NCBI GenBank assembly: GCA_017483235.1
Contig: JAFULE010000156.1
Span: 1 to 14,489 of the forward strand
DNA length: 14,489 nucleotides
Direction of reading: 5' to 3'
DNA from: Faecalibacterium sp.
GTDB taxonomy: Bacteria > Bacillota > Clostridia > Oscillospirales > Ruminococcaceae
In this document: positions 1 through 6,779 of the stretch, piece after piece
Position numbering within the stretch: position 1 is the stretch's first letter
Layout of the letters: every line of letters begins with the position of its first letter
Made by a program: the position numbers and the translations under genes
The notes under the pieces: generated by a model
Seen by the model: the letters and a program-made list of their open reading frames with translations, nothing else
Told to the model about the DNA's origin: nothing
Database searches by the model: none

Positions 1-393
1 AATCGAGGGGTCGCCGCTCATGGCTTCCAGCAGGGTGCCGTAAAAGCCCAGCCCGCTGAAACAGAACAGCACCACGGCGGTGATGTAACGCTCCATATCA
101 AAATCGGGGCCGGGGCGCAGCGGCAAAGCTTTGAGTGCCTTGCTGGCCAGTGCGGTTACCCGGCGCTCCAGCCCGCACAATTCGCCCAGCGCGCTGCCTA
201 CAACCACCGCAAGGATCACCGGCGACATTGCGGTAGCCTTTACGATGGAATTGATCCCCAGCGCCATGCCCGAAAAGCCCAGCAGAGTGTTCAGATAGTC
301 TCGGGTGGTTTGGGGCACATAACGCCCGAACAGGCAGCCCAGAATGCTGCCAAGCAGCACGCAGCTGCAAAGGGTCAATACGCCAACAGGCAT
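1..393 (-). CDS. DUF554 family membrane protein, N-terminal 131 residues (runs off window)
   Basis: The gene starts at ATG 393 behind an AAAGGAG site and is open to the window edge, so its C-terminal part lies outside. The visible 131 residues begin with a membrane segment (MPVGVLTLCSCVLLGSILG), then a 'GxYVP..TRDYLNTLLGFSG' stretch, a second membrane segment near residues 52-70 ending in GSALGE, a basic linker, and a third near 108-120 that leads into LLEAMSGDPS. This order, with small glycine-rich helices and a closing SGDPS, is the DUF554 (YdfK/YqgA-like) pattern. The family has about 230 residues and several membrane helices; its function is unknown. It is transcribed divergently from the TSUP gene. 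Family assignment is fairly sure; any transport role would be speculation. Confidence 0.8.
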   Translation of the reverse strand, partial: MPVGVLTLCSCVLLGSILGCLFGRYVPQTTRDYLNTLLGFSGMALGINSIVKATAMSPVILAVVVGSALGELCGLERRVTALASKALKALPLRPGPDFDMERYITAVVLFCFSGLGFYGTLLEAMSGDPSI

Positions 394-436
394 GGGTGGC
401 TCCTTTCTTTCGCAAAAACGTGGTCGATTTTTATTT

Positions 437-445
437 ATGATAACA
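437..445 (-). promoter_or_regulatory. Extended -10 promoter for the DUF554 gene
   Basis: On the minus strand the gap upstream of the DUF554 gene carries TGT-TATCAT, an extended -10 element (TGn plus hexamer), about 45 bases before the start codon. No convincing -35 box is visible 16-18 bases upstream, which fits an extended -10 promoter. This is pattern matching only. Confidence 0.4.
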
Positions 446-532
446 CAGTTTGGCGTGCAGCGATAGAAAAAGCTGCAAAAAATCAACAAAAAGTGTCTTT
501 TGGTCACTGATACTAGAACCGATACAGGGCGG

Positions 533-561
533 TTGACAGGGGCGGTCCAAAAAGCTTTAAT
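533..561 (+). promoter_or_regulatory. Sigma-A-type promoter for the TSUP transporter
   Basis: A consensus -35 box TTGACA (533-538), a 17-base spacer and a -10-like TTTAAT (556-561) lie about 50 bases before the ATG at 612. A short direct repeat, GATAC, occurs twice just upstream (510-514 and 521-525). No known operator was recognised. Confidence 0.6.
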
Positions 562-611
562 AAAGAGGAAAACAGGCTGTGTGCAGCAGCCCGGCAAAGA
601 GGGGATACGTT

Positions 612-1403
612 ATGGCAGTTGTGTTGTTTTTTGTGGTAAGCTTTCTGGCCTCTACGGTGGGCGCCATCTGCGGCATTGGCGGCGGTGTGATCATCAAACC
701 GGTGCTGGATCTGTGCGGTCTTGCCAGTGTGTCTACCATCAGCTTTCTGGCCAACTGCACTGTGTTGGCCATGACCTGCTATTCGGTGGGCCGCAATCTG
801 CTTTCGGGCGAAAGCAAGGTCGATCTGAAAACCGGCACCCCGCTGGCAGTGGGCGCCGCAGTGGGCGGCGTGCTGGGCAAGCAGCTGTTCGGCATGGTAA
901 AGGCCATGTTTGAAAATCAGAATACGGTGGGCGCGGTGCAGGCAGTCTGTCTGGCACTGATCACGGTGGGCACCTTTGTGTATACCCTGTATAAGCAAAA
1001 AATTCCCACCCGCCAGGTGCAGGGGGCGGTGCCCTGTGTGGTCATCGGCCTGCTGCTGGGCATCATGTCCAGCTTTTTGGGCATTGGCGGCGGCCCCATC
1101 AACCTTGTGGTTTTGTTCTATTTTTTCAGTATGCAAACAAAGCTTGCGGCGCAGTACAGTTTGTACATCATCCTGTTCAGCCAGATCACCAGCATTGCCA
1201 CCACCTTTGTCACCGGCAGTGTGCCGCAGTTTGAACTGCCGGCCCTTGTGCTGATGGTGGCCGGCGGCATCGGCGGCGGCATTGCGGGCCGCAGCCTGAA
1301 CAAAAAGCTGGATAACAAAGCGGTGGACAAGCTGTTTTTGCTGCTGATGGCGGTGATCATTGGCATCAGCGTGTTCAACACCTTCAAATATGCTGCCCTG
1401 TAA
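612..1403 (+). CDS. TSUP (TauE/SafE) family membrane anion exporter
   Basis: This encodes 263 residues, almost all hydrophobic, consistent with about eight membrane helices. The family is built from two homologous halves, and both signature loops are present: GAICGIGGGVIIKPVL in the N-terminal half and SSFLGIGGGPINLVVL in the C-terminal half. TSUP proteins move small organic or sulfur-containing anions such as sulfite, sulfoacetate or taurine-derived anions across the cytoplasmic membrane. The substrate cannot be read from the sequence. The start at ATG 612 is chosen because AGAGGGG sits 7 bases before it; an in-frame start at 579 has no such site. The gene is a single-gene unit with its own promoter, and a strong hairpin begins 12 bases after the stop. 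No sulfur-metabolism neighbour is visible. Confidence 0.85.
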   Translation: MAVVLFFVVSFLASTVGAICGIGGGVIIKPVLDLCGLASVSTISFLANCTVLAMTCYSVGRNLLSGESKVDLKTGTPLAVGAAVGGVLGKQLFGMVKAMFENQNTVGAVQAVCLALITVGTFVYTLYKQKIPTRQVQGAVPCVVIGLLLGIMSSFLGIGGGPINLVVLFYFFSMQTKLAAQYSLYIILFSQITSIATTFVTGSVPQFELPALVLMVAGGIGGGIAGRSLNKKLDNKAVDKLFLLLMAVIIGISVFNTFKYAAL

Positions 1404-1415
1404 TCGAAAACAACA

Positions 1416-1455
1416 AGTGCCCCGCGGCCTTTGCCGCGGGGCACTGCTGCTTTTT
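1416..1455. terminator. Bidirectional intrinsic terminator between TSUP gene and glucosidase gene
   Basis: A perfect 13-bp stem (1416-1428 with 1433-1445, CTTT loop) lies between two convergent genes. On the plus strand it is followed by GCTGCTTTTT; on the minus strand by TGTTGTTTTCG. The glucosidase stop codon (1454-1456) lies inside the plus-strand T tract, so one hairpin probably serves both genes. Confidence 0.85.
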
Positions 1456-3304
1456 ACAGACTCTTTTTCCAGATGCGGGCTTCATACCCGTCCAGCACGG
1501 AGGGGTTATGCAGGGCGGCAGGGAACACCAGCTCATAGCCGTCGTCCAGCTCGTAGGCATCGCGGATGCGGCGGCCCAGATTGCAGTCCACCAAAAACTC
1601 TGTGCCGTCCAGCGTGCGGGTGTACACAAACCGGTCTTTGCTGCGGCCCAGCACGGCCAATTCGCCGTACACCAGCGCCTTTTCTTCCCGGCGCAGTCGG
1701 ATCAGCTGCTTGTAGGCTGCGTATACCGACTTCTTGCCGCTTTGCTGGGTCAGGCTGCGGTGCTGGGGCAGCAGGGTGCTGTTCCACGGCAGCAGCACCC
1801 GGGCGTGCTCGCGGGTGCCGGCCAGAATGCGGGCAAAGGTGGCGTCATGGCCCCACTCCTGCAGGTGTTCGGCGTAATAACCCTTGGCCTCCACGTCGGT
1901 GATCTGCTCCATATCGGCAAATTCGTAGTTGGCAAGGCCCATCTCGTCGCCCTGGAATACAAAGGGGGTGCCCTTCAGGGTCATCTGCATCACCGCCAGC
2001 AGCTGCGAAAGGGCGGTGTGATACGCCGGGTCCTTGCACACCTTGCTGATCATGCGGGGATTGTCGTGATTGTTGTAGAACAGGGCGGTCCAGCAGTTAT
2101 TGCCGTATTCTTCGATCCACTTGACAATGTAATCCCGGTAGAAGTTCAGGTCGTATTCATAATCCTCCATCCGGATATGGCCGGGCGTTTCCAGATGGTC
2201 AAAGCAGAACACCATGTCCAGCTCGCTGCGCTCTTCGCCGGTGACAAGGCGGCACATATCCCGGCCAAAGCCCGGGGTCTCGCCCACCGAAAAGGCGCCA
2301 TGCGGGGCAAAGGCCTCGGCCTGAATCTGCCGCAGAAATTCGTGCAGGCGGGGGCCATAGTAGTATTTTTCAATGCCCGGGTAGCCCATCAGGCTGCCGA
2401 TGACCTCATTGCCGGCGGGCAGGCCCGGCTCTTTCGAGATGTAGTTGATCACATCCATCCGGAAACCGTCCACACCCTTGTCCAGCCACCAGTTCACCAT
2501 TCCGATCACGTCGGTGCGCAGTGCGGGGTTTTCCCAGTTCAGGTCCATCTGCTTTTTGCTGAACAGATGCAGCGCCCACACCTGCTGCTCGGGGTAATAG
2601 TTCCACGCCGGGCCTGAGAAAAAGCTGGTCCAGTTGTTGGGCATCTCGTCCGGGCTTCCCTTGCGGAAAAAGTAGTAATCCCGGTAGGGGCTGGCCTCGT
2701 CGGCCAGTGCCTTTTGGAACCACTCGTGCTCGTCCGAGGTGTGGTTTACCACCAGATCCATGATCAGCCGCATGCCCTTGGCGTGGGCTTTTTCCAGCAG
2801 TTCATCAAAATCGGCCATGGTGCCAAATTCGGCCATGATTTTGCGGTAATCCCGGATGTCGTAACCGTTGTCGTCGTTGGGGGAATCGTAAATGGGCGAA
2901 AGCCACAGGGCATTCACCCCCAGATCGGCCAGATAGTCCAGCTTTTCGATGATGCCGCGCAGATCGCCGATGCCGTCGCCGTCGGTATCGCAGAAGCTGC
3001 GGGGGTAGATCTGGTAAAACACCGCTTCCTTCCACCATTTTGGGGTGATGGGCCCATCCGGCGGGGCGGGCAGATCCGGCTCGGTGTTTACCAGATGCAG
3101 CAGGTCAAACCAAAAGGCCGGGCCGATTTTTTTGTAGGTCAACGCGGCCAACTTTTTCAGCTTCAGGTTGGCCACCAGCGGGCTTTTCAGCAGTTTTTCA
3201 TCAAGGCCCAGCTGCATCAGTACCTTCGAAAGGGCGTCGTGCCCCACCGGGCTGGCATACAGCTCGCCCACCCGGCTGTCCAAAGTCAGTTTATTTGCGC
3301 GCAT
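1454..3304 (-). CDS. GH13 alpha-glucosidase, oligo-1,6-glucosidase type, with N-terminal extension
   Basis: This is a 616-residue cytoplasmic enzyme predicted to release glucose from the non-reducing end of alpha-glucosides. The GH13 barrel starts near residue 89 (WWKEAVFYQIYPRSF) and shows a Ca-type DTDGDGIGD loop (107-114), region I DLVVNH (183-188), nucleophile D284 in GFRMDVINY, acid/base E342 in SVGETPG and stabilising D414 in NNHDNPR. Val285 follows the nucleophile, which in this family goes with alpha-1,6 (isomaltose/isomaltulose) rather than alpha-1,4 preference. Residues 1-86 are an extra, mostly helical segment not found in ordinary enzymes of about 550 residues. The start ATG 3304 has GGAGGAG 5 bases upstream and overlaps the symporter end by 14 bases, suggesting coupled translation and a joint role: import, then cleavage. 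No signal peptide is seen. Confidence 0.9.
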   Translation of the reverse strand: MRANKLTLDSRVGELYASPVGHDALSKVLMQLGLDEKLLKSPLVANLKLKKLAALTYKKIGPAFWFDLLHLVNTEPDLPAPPDGPITPKWWKEAVFYQIYPRSFCDTDGDGIGDLRGIIEKLDYLADLGVNALWLSPIYDSPNDDNGYDIRDYRKIMAEFGTMADFDELLEKAHAKGMRLIMDLVVNHTSDEHEWFQKALADEASPYRDYYFFRKGSPDEMPNNWTSFFSGPAWNYYPEQQVWALHLFSKKQMDLNWENPALRTDVIGMVNWWLDKGVDGFRMDVINYISKEPGLPAGNEVIGSLMGYPGIEKYYYGPRLHEFLRQIQAEAFAPHGAFSVGETPGFGRDMCRLVTGEERSELDMVFCFDHLETPGHIRMEDYEYDLNFYRDYIVKWIEEYGNNCWTALFYNNHDNPRMISKVCKDPAYHTALSQLLAVMQMTLKGTPFVFQGDEMGLANYEFADMEQITDVEAKGYYAEHLQEWGHDATFARILAGTREHARVLLPWNSTLLPQHRSLTQQSGKKSVYAAYKQLIRLRREEKALVYGELAVLGRSKDRFVYTRTLDGTEFLVDCNLGRRIRDAYELDDGYELVFPAALHNPSVLDGYEARIWKKSL

Positions 3305-3686
3305 GTAACTCCTCCACGATCCGGTTGTACATCTCTTCGTCCAGAATGTAATACTTCGAATACACAATAAAGCCTACCACAATGCAGATCAGAGGGAACA
3401 CCATCATGGCCGATTTCAGGATCACAATGCCCTCGGCGGTCATGTCGGCGGCGCTCTGGGCGGTGCTCATGCCCGAAAGGATGACCACCACGCCGGTAAT
3501 GCCGCTGGATGCCGCGCCGCCCATCTTGTTGATAAAGGGCTGCAGCGAGAAGGTAACGCTGTCGTTGCGGCGGCCGAATTTCCACTCGCCGTACTCTACG
3601 CTGTCGGTCAGGAACATCAGCATCATGATTTGGATCAGCGCCTGTGCCACAAACAGAATCACACCTGCAATGCCGATGAACAGCAT
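3291..3686 (-). CDS. C-terminal fragment of the GPH symporter in the shifted frame
   Basis: This is the open frame downstream of the frameshift, 131 residues from an internal ATG. It carries the last membrane helices and cytoplasmic tail of the symporter, including a TDSVEYGEWKFGRRNDSVTF stretch typical of GPH proteins. No ribosome binding site precedes the ATG at 3686. It lies 25 bases inside the end of the N-terminal fragment, so independent translation would need reinitiation. It should be read as part of the interrupted gene rather than as a separate protein. Its last bases overlap the glucosidase start. Confidence 0.6.
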   Translation of the reverse strand: MLFIGIAGVILFVAQALIQIMMLMFLTDSVEYGEWKFGRRNDSVTFSLQPFINKMGGAASSGITGVVVILSGMSTAQSAADMTAEGIVILKSAMMVFPLICIVVGFIVYSKYYILDEEMYNRIVEELHARK

Positions 3687-4651
3687 GGTGTTGGTGGGGC
3701 AAAGAAGAAGATGACATAACCGGCCAGCACCATGATGGTGGCCACGGTGTACAGCTTTTTGCGGCTGATGCGGGCGGCCAGTGCGGGGAACACTGCCATG
3801 GCGGTGATCTGGGAAACGCCCAGAATCACCGCAAAAATCGAATACATGCCTTCGTCGCCGTACACATATTTGAAATAGTACAGGCCAAAGCCGGTGGTGG
3901 TGCAGTAGCCGATCATGAACAGCGCCATCGAAACCGCGGTGGCCAGCAGCTGGTCGTTTTTAAAAATGATCTGCACCATGTCTTTGATGGCGGTGGCAGA
4001 GCCGGGTTCTTTATCCTGTGCAAGCCGCGGCTCTTTTACGCCAAACACCGTAACGCTTTGGAATACCCACATAATTCCCACAAGAATTACTGCCAGCGCA
4101 AAATAGCCCTTCTGCAGGCTGCCCAGCGCATTGCCCAGCGCAGTGGTAATGGGTACGATCAACGAAACCACCGCAAACAGGCCCACGCTGGCACAAATGC
4201 GCGCCACCGAACCGATCTGTTCGCGCTCGCGCAGATCCTGGCTGAGGGTGGGCAGCATGGACCAGTAGGAAATATCGTTCATGGTAAAGCAGATGCCCCA
4301 TGCCACGTACAACACCGCAAACAGCAGCACAAAGGCACCGCCCTGCAGCCCAAAATCGGTGAACAGAAGCACGGTCAGAATACCGGACAATACAGCACCC
4401 ACCACGATCCAGGGCTTGAAGCGGCCCCAGCGGGTGTGGGTATTATCTACAATTACGCCCATAAAGGGGTCGTTCAGTGCGTCGAACACGCGGGCGGCCA
4501 GCATAATGCCGGTGACCCACCACAGGGTGTCGTCGGGCAGCTGCAGAACGTCGGTCAGATAAAACATCAAATACATGCTGATCATGGTATACACCATGTC
4601 GCGGCCTACGGTGCCAAGGCCGAAGGTCAGGCGGTTGGGGTTCTTTTTCAT
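3291..4651 (-). pseudogene. GPH (MelB-like) sugar:cation symporter interrupted by a frameshift
   Basis: The two halves together make about 453 residues, the normal length of a glycoside-pentoside-hexuronide:cation symporter. The N-terminal half (ATG 4651, AAAGGAG upstream, 330 residues to a stop at 3659) matches MelB features: D18 in VGRDMVY, a SMYLMFYLTD helix, the cation-site pattern FDALNDPFMG with D57 and D61, RWGRFKPW, and NDISYWSMLPTL. It leaves frame after VIFFFAP near 3696-3699. The true C-terminal half continues in another frame from about 3690 to 3291 (helices, then KYYILDEEMYNRIVEEL). Adding one G in the run at 3696-3699 restores a single protein. The gene may be disrupted, or the base may be a sequencing or assembly loss. 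It sits directly before the glucosidase, so it probably imports that enzyme's alpha-glucoside substrate. Confidence 0.85.
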
Positions 4652-4687
4652 GGGGGGTACGCTCCTTTTCCTGGATACATTATTATT

Positions 4688-4696
4688 ATTGTACCA
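4688..4696 (-). promoter_or_regulatory. Extended -10 promoter for the symporter-glucosidase unit
   Basis: On the minus strand TGG-TACAAT forms an extended -10 element about 37 bases upstream of the symporter start codon, followed by an (AAT) run. The -35 region is poor. It lies just downstream of the degV terminator, so the sugar unit is transcribed separately. No catabolite-repression (cre) site was recognised. Confidence 0.5.
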
Positions 4697-4710
4697 CCCT
4701 GCGCTGTAAA

Positions 4711-4752
4711 AGAAAACAGCCATTCCGGTGCAGAAATGCACAAGAATGGCTG
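4711..4752 (-). terminator. Intrinsic terminator of the degV gene
   Basis: A 9-bp outer stem (4717-4725 with 4744-4752) encloses an inner 5-bp stem with a GAAA/TTTC loop (4728-4741). On the minus strand it is followed by TTTTCTTTT. It starts 9 bases after the DegV stop codon. Confidence 0.75.
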
Positions 4753-4760
4753 CTTGTTTA

Positions 4761-5627
4761 TCAGGCCTTTGCCAAAAAGAACAGTGCCAGCACGCCGGGG
4801 CCGGTGTGATTGCCGATTACCGGGCCAACGTGGTTGATGTAATGTACTTTTACCTTGTATTTTTTGCGGATCATGTCGGCCAGTTTCTGGGCCTCGTCCA
4901 GACAGTCGCCGTGGGAGATGAACACCTCGGTGGCGGGGTCAAAGTGGTATTCCTCCATCTTGTCCAGCAAAGTCTGCATCGATACGGCGCGGCCGCGCAC
5001 CTTGCTGCGCACCTCCAACTTGCCTTCGTCGCTCAGCTCGATGATGGGTTTCATCTGCAGCATGGTGCCTACCACCGCGGCGGTAGCCGAAACCCGGCCG
5101 CCACGCTTGAGGTGATGCAGGTCGTTCACGGTCACCCAGGTGCACAGTCGATGGCGCATCTGCTGCACATAGGCAAGGGTTTCGTCCAGTGTGGCGCCCT
5201 GCTCTTTTTTGCGGGCAGCCAGCCACACCAGCATGCCCTGCCCCATCGAGGCAGCCAGAGTATCCAGCACTTCGATACGGCAGCCCGGGCAGGCCTTCAT
5301 CACGTCGTTGGCGGCGATGCAGGCCGACTGATAGGTGGTGGACAGCGCCGACGAAAAGGCCAGGCACAGAATGTCCTTACCCTGCAGGGCAAGGGCGGTC
5401 ATGGCTTCGGCAAAAGAGCCCACACTGACTGCACTGGTGGTGCCCAGCTTGCCCTCGCGCAGCTTGTCGTAAAATTCTTTGGGGGAGATATCGCGGTTGT
5501 CAGGATAGTTGAAGTATTCCTTGTCGTCCATCAAAAAAGAAAGCGGCTGTACCTGTAAGCCCAATTCCTTAACCATGTTATAGGGCAGGTCGCAGCAGCT
5601 GTCGGTCATAATCACAAATTCGCGCAT
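4761..5627 (-). CDS. DegV family fatty-acid-binding protein
   Basis: The protein has 288 residues, the usual DegV length. Conserved blocks are TDSCCDLP at residues 8-15, FSSALSTTYQSA in the middle (the fatty-acid carboxylate-binding Ser/Thr region of the family), LHHLKRGGRVSATAAVVG, and a C-terminal HGDCLDEA...GPVIGNHTGPG. DegV/FakB proteins bind a fatty acid. Where a FakA kinase is present they present it for phosphorylation to acyl-phosphate for phospholipid synthesis, but no FakA gene is in this window, so a FakB role is only possible. The start ATG 5627 has GGAGG 8 bases upstream; in-frame codons further upstream lack a site. It is a single-gene unit with a consensus promoter and its own terminator, divergent from the SDR gene. 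Confidence 0.9.
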   Translation of the reverse strand: MREFVIMTDSCCDLPYNMVKELGLQVQPLSFLMDDKEYFNYPDNRDISPKEFYDKLREGKLGTTSAVSVGSFAEAMTALALQGKDILCLAFSSALSTTYQSACIAANDVMKACPGCRIEVLDTLAASMGQGMLVWLAARKKEQGATLDETLAYVQQMRHRLCTWVTVNDLHHLKRGGRVSATAAVVGTMLQMKPIIELSDEGKLEVRSKVRGRAVSMQTLLDKMEEYHFDPATEVFISHGDCLDEAQKLADMIRKKYKVKVHYINHVGPVIGNHTGPGVLALFFLAKA

Positions 5628-5672
5628 GAAAAAATCCTCCGGATCGTGGGTGGATGGTTGAGTTCGCTGCTT

Positions 5673-5701
5673 ATCGTATATGGTTTTGAAAATCATGTCA
5701 A
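5673..5701 (-). promoter_or_regulatory. Sigma-A-type promoter for degV
   Basis: Minus strand: consensus -35 TTGACA (5696-5701), 17-base spacer, -10 TACGAT (5673-5678), about 45 bases before the start codon. Confidence 0.75.
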
Positions 5702-5806
5702 GAGATTTAATAAATTATTTACATAAACAGACGAGGCGTTTTGTACAGATTACAATAGAGCACAAAAATATTCTGTCGAATTGTGAAAAAATAGACAATT
5801 TAACGA

Positions 5807-5835
5807 TTGAAGATACCTGACATTTGTGCTATGAT
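5807..5835 (+). promoter_or_regulatory. Sigma-A-type promoter for the SDR gene
   Basis: Plus strand: -35 TTGAAG (5807-5812), 17-base spacer, -10 TATGAT (5830-5835), giving an untranslated leader of about 65-70 bases. An 8-base inverted repeat pairs AGCACAAA (5759-5766) with TTTGTGCT (5823-5830), the latter touching the -10 box. It could be an operator, but chance is also plausible. Confidence 0.7.
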
Positions 5836-5909
5836 AAAACCATCACCAGATGCCTGCCCATTGCGGGTGGGTGCCCCCTGTGGGAATTTGAAAGGAGCAA
5901 TGATTTTTT

Positions 5910-6710
5910 ATGGGTCATCTTACCGGTAAAACCGCTATCATCACCGGCGCAGGCCGCGCCGTTCTGTCCGACGGCAGCTGTGGTTCCATCGGCTACGGCA
6001 TCGCCACCGCTTACGCCAAGGAAGGCTGCAACCTGGTCATCACCGGCCGCAACGTGAAAAAGCTGGAGGACGCCAAGGAAGAACTGGAGCGTCTGTATGG
6101 CATCAAGGTTCTGTGCGTGCAGGCCGACGTGTGCGACGGCGCTGACAATGAGGCCGTGGTCAACAACGTCATCAAGCAGGCTGTCGACACCTTTGGCGGT
6201 ATCGATGTGCTGATCAACAACGCACAGGCTTCCGCCTCCGGCGTGCCTCTGGCCGCCCACACCACCGAAAACTTCAACCTGGCCATGTTCAGCGGCCTGT
6301 ACGCCTGCTTCTACTACATGAAGGCCTGCTACCCCTACCTGAAGGAGAGCAAGGGCAGCGTCATCAACTTTGCTTCCGGCGCCGGCCTGTTCGGCAACTA
6401 CGGCCAGTGCAGCTACGCTGCCGCCAAGGAGGGCATCCGTGGTTTGAGCCGTGTAGCCGCCACCGAGTGGGGCCCCGATGGCATCAACGTCAACGTCATC
6501 TGCCCCATTGCCTGGACTGCCCAGCTGGAAAACTTCCAGAAGGCCTACCCCGATGCCTTCAAGGCCAACGTCAAGATGCCCCCCATGGGCCACTACGGCG
6601 ACAGCGAAAAGGAGATCGGCCGTGTCTGCGTGCAGCTGGCCAACCCCGACTTCAAGTACCTGACCGGCGAAACCCTCACCCTCGAGGGCGGCATGGGCCT
6701 GCGTCCGTAA
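5910..6710 (+). CDS. SDR oxidoreductase, 12-alpha-hydroxysteroid dehydrogenase-like
   Basis: This 266-residue classical short-chain dehydrogenase has catalytic S156, Y169 and K173 (SYAAAKEG). Its cofactor loop has a longer spacing than usual (TGAGRA...GSIGYGIA, residues 12-32). R47 after the second strand (TGRN) indicates NADP(H). The segments LINNAQASASG, GLYACFYYMKACYPYLKE, NFASGAGLFGN and the end GETLTLEGGMG closely match, from memory, the clostridial 12-alpha-hydroxysteroid dehydrogenase of bile-acid metabolism. That enzyme interconverts the 12-alpha-hydroxyl of cholate/deoxycholate and the 12-oxo form. An unrelated keto-reductase role is the alternative. AAAGGAG precedes the ATG at 5910 by 12 bases; an ATG at 5900 is out of frame. 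Codons are strongly biased to C-ending and AAG forms, unlike neighbouring genes, suggesting high expression. It is a single-gene unit. Confidence 0.8.
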   Translation: MGHLTGKTAIITGAGRAVLSDGSCGSIGYGIATAYAKEGCNLVITGRNVKKLEDAKEELERLYGIKVLCVQADVCDGADNEAVVNNVIKQAVDTFGGIDVLINNAQASASGVPLAAHTTENFNLAMFSGLYACFYYMKACYPYLKESKGSVINFASGAGLFGNYGQCSYAAAKEGIRGLSRVAATEWGPDGINVNVICPIAWTAQLENFQKAYPDAFKANVKMPPMGHYGDSEKEIGRVCVQLANPDFKYLTGETLTLEGGMGLRP

Positions 6711-6734
6711 GCGGCGACAACATTCCTGCAAAGC

Positions 6735-6770
6735 AAAAACACCCCGTTCCAAGTGGAACGGGGTGTTTTT
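6735..6770. terminator. Bidirectional intrinsic terminator between SDR and CPBP genes
   Basis: A perfect 16-bp stem (6735-6750 with 6755-6770, loop AAGT) begins with five A and ends with five T, so it works as a U-tailed terminator on both strands. The CPBP stop codon lies 10 bases beyond. Confidence 0.9.
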
Positions 6771-6779
6771 TATCGTTGA

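Noticed and set aside
1508..2617. 369-codon plus-strand open frame opposite the glucosidase
   Set aside because: It is antisense to GH13 catalytic motifs, has no family resemblance, and its His/Gln/Val-rich composition is typical of a shadow frame.
3690..3720. Programmed -1 ribosomal frameshift in the symporter gene
   Set aside because: Around TTT GCC CCA there is no X XXY YYZ heptamer whose P- and A-site tRNAs could both re-pair, and no clear downstream stimulatory hairpin.
5759..5830. 8-base inverted repeat AGCACAAA/TTTGTGCT flanking the SDR promoter region as a looping operator
   Set aside because: An 8-base match over a gap of this size is expected by chance about as often as not; kept only as a remark on the promoter.
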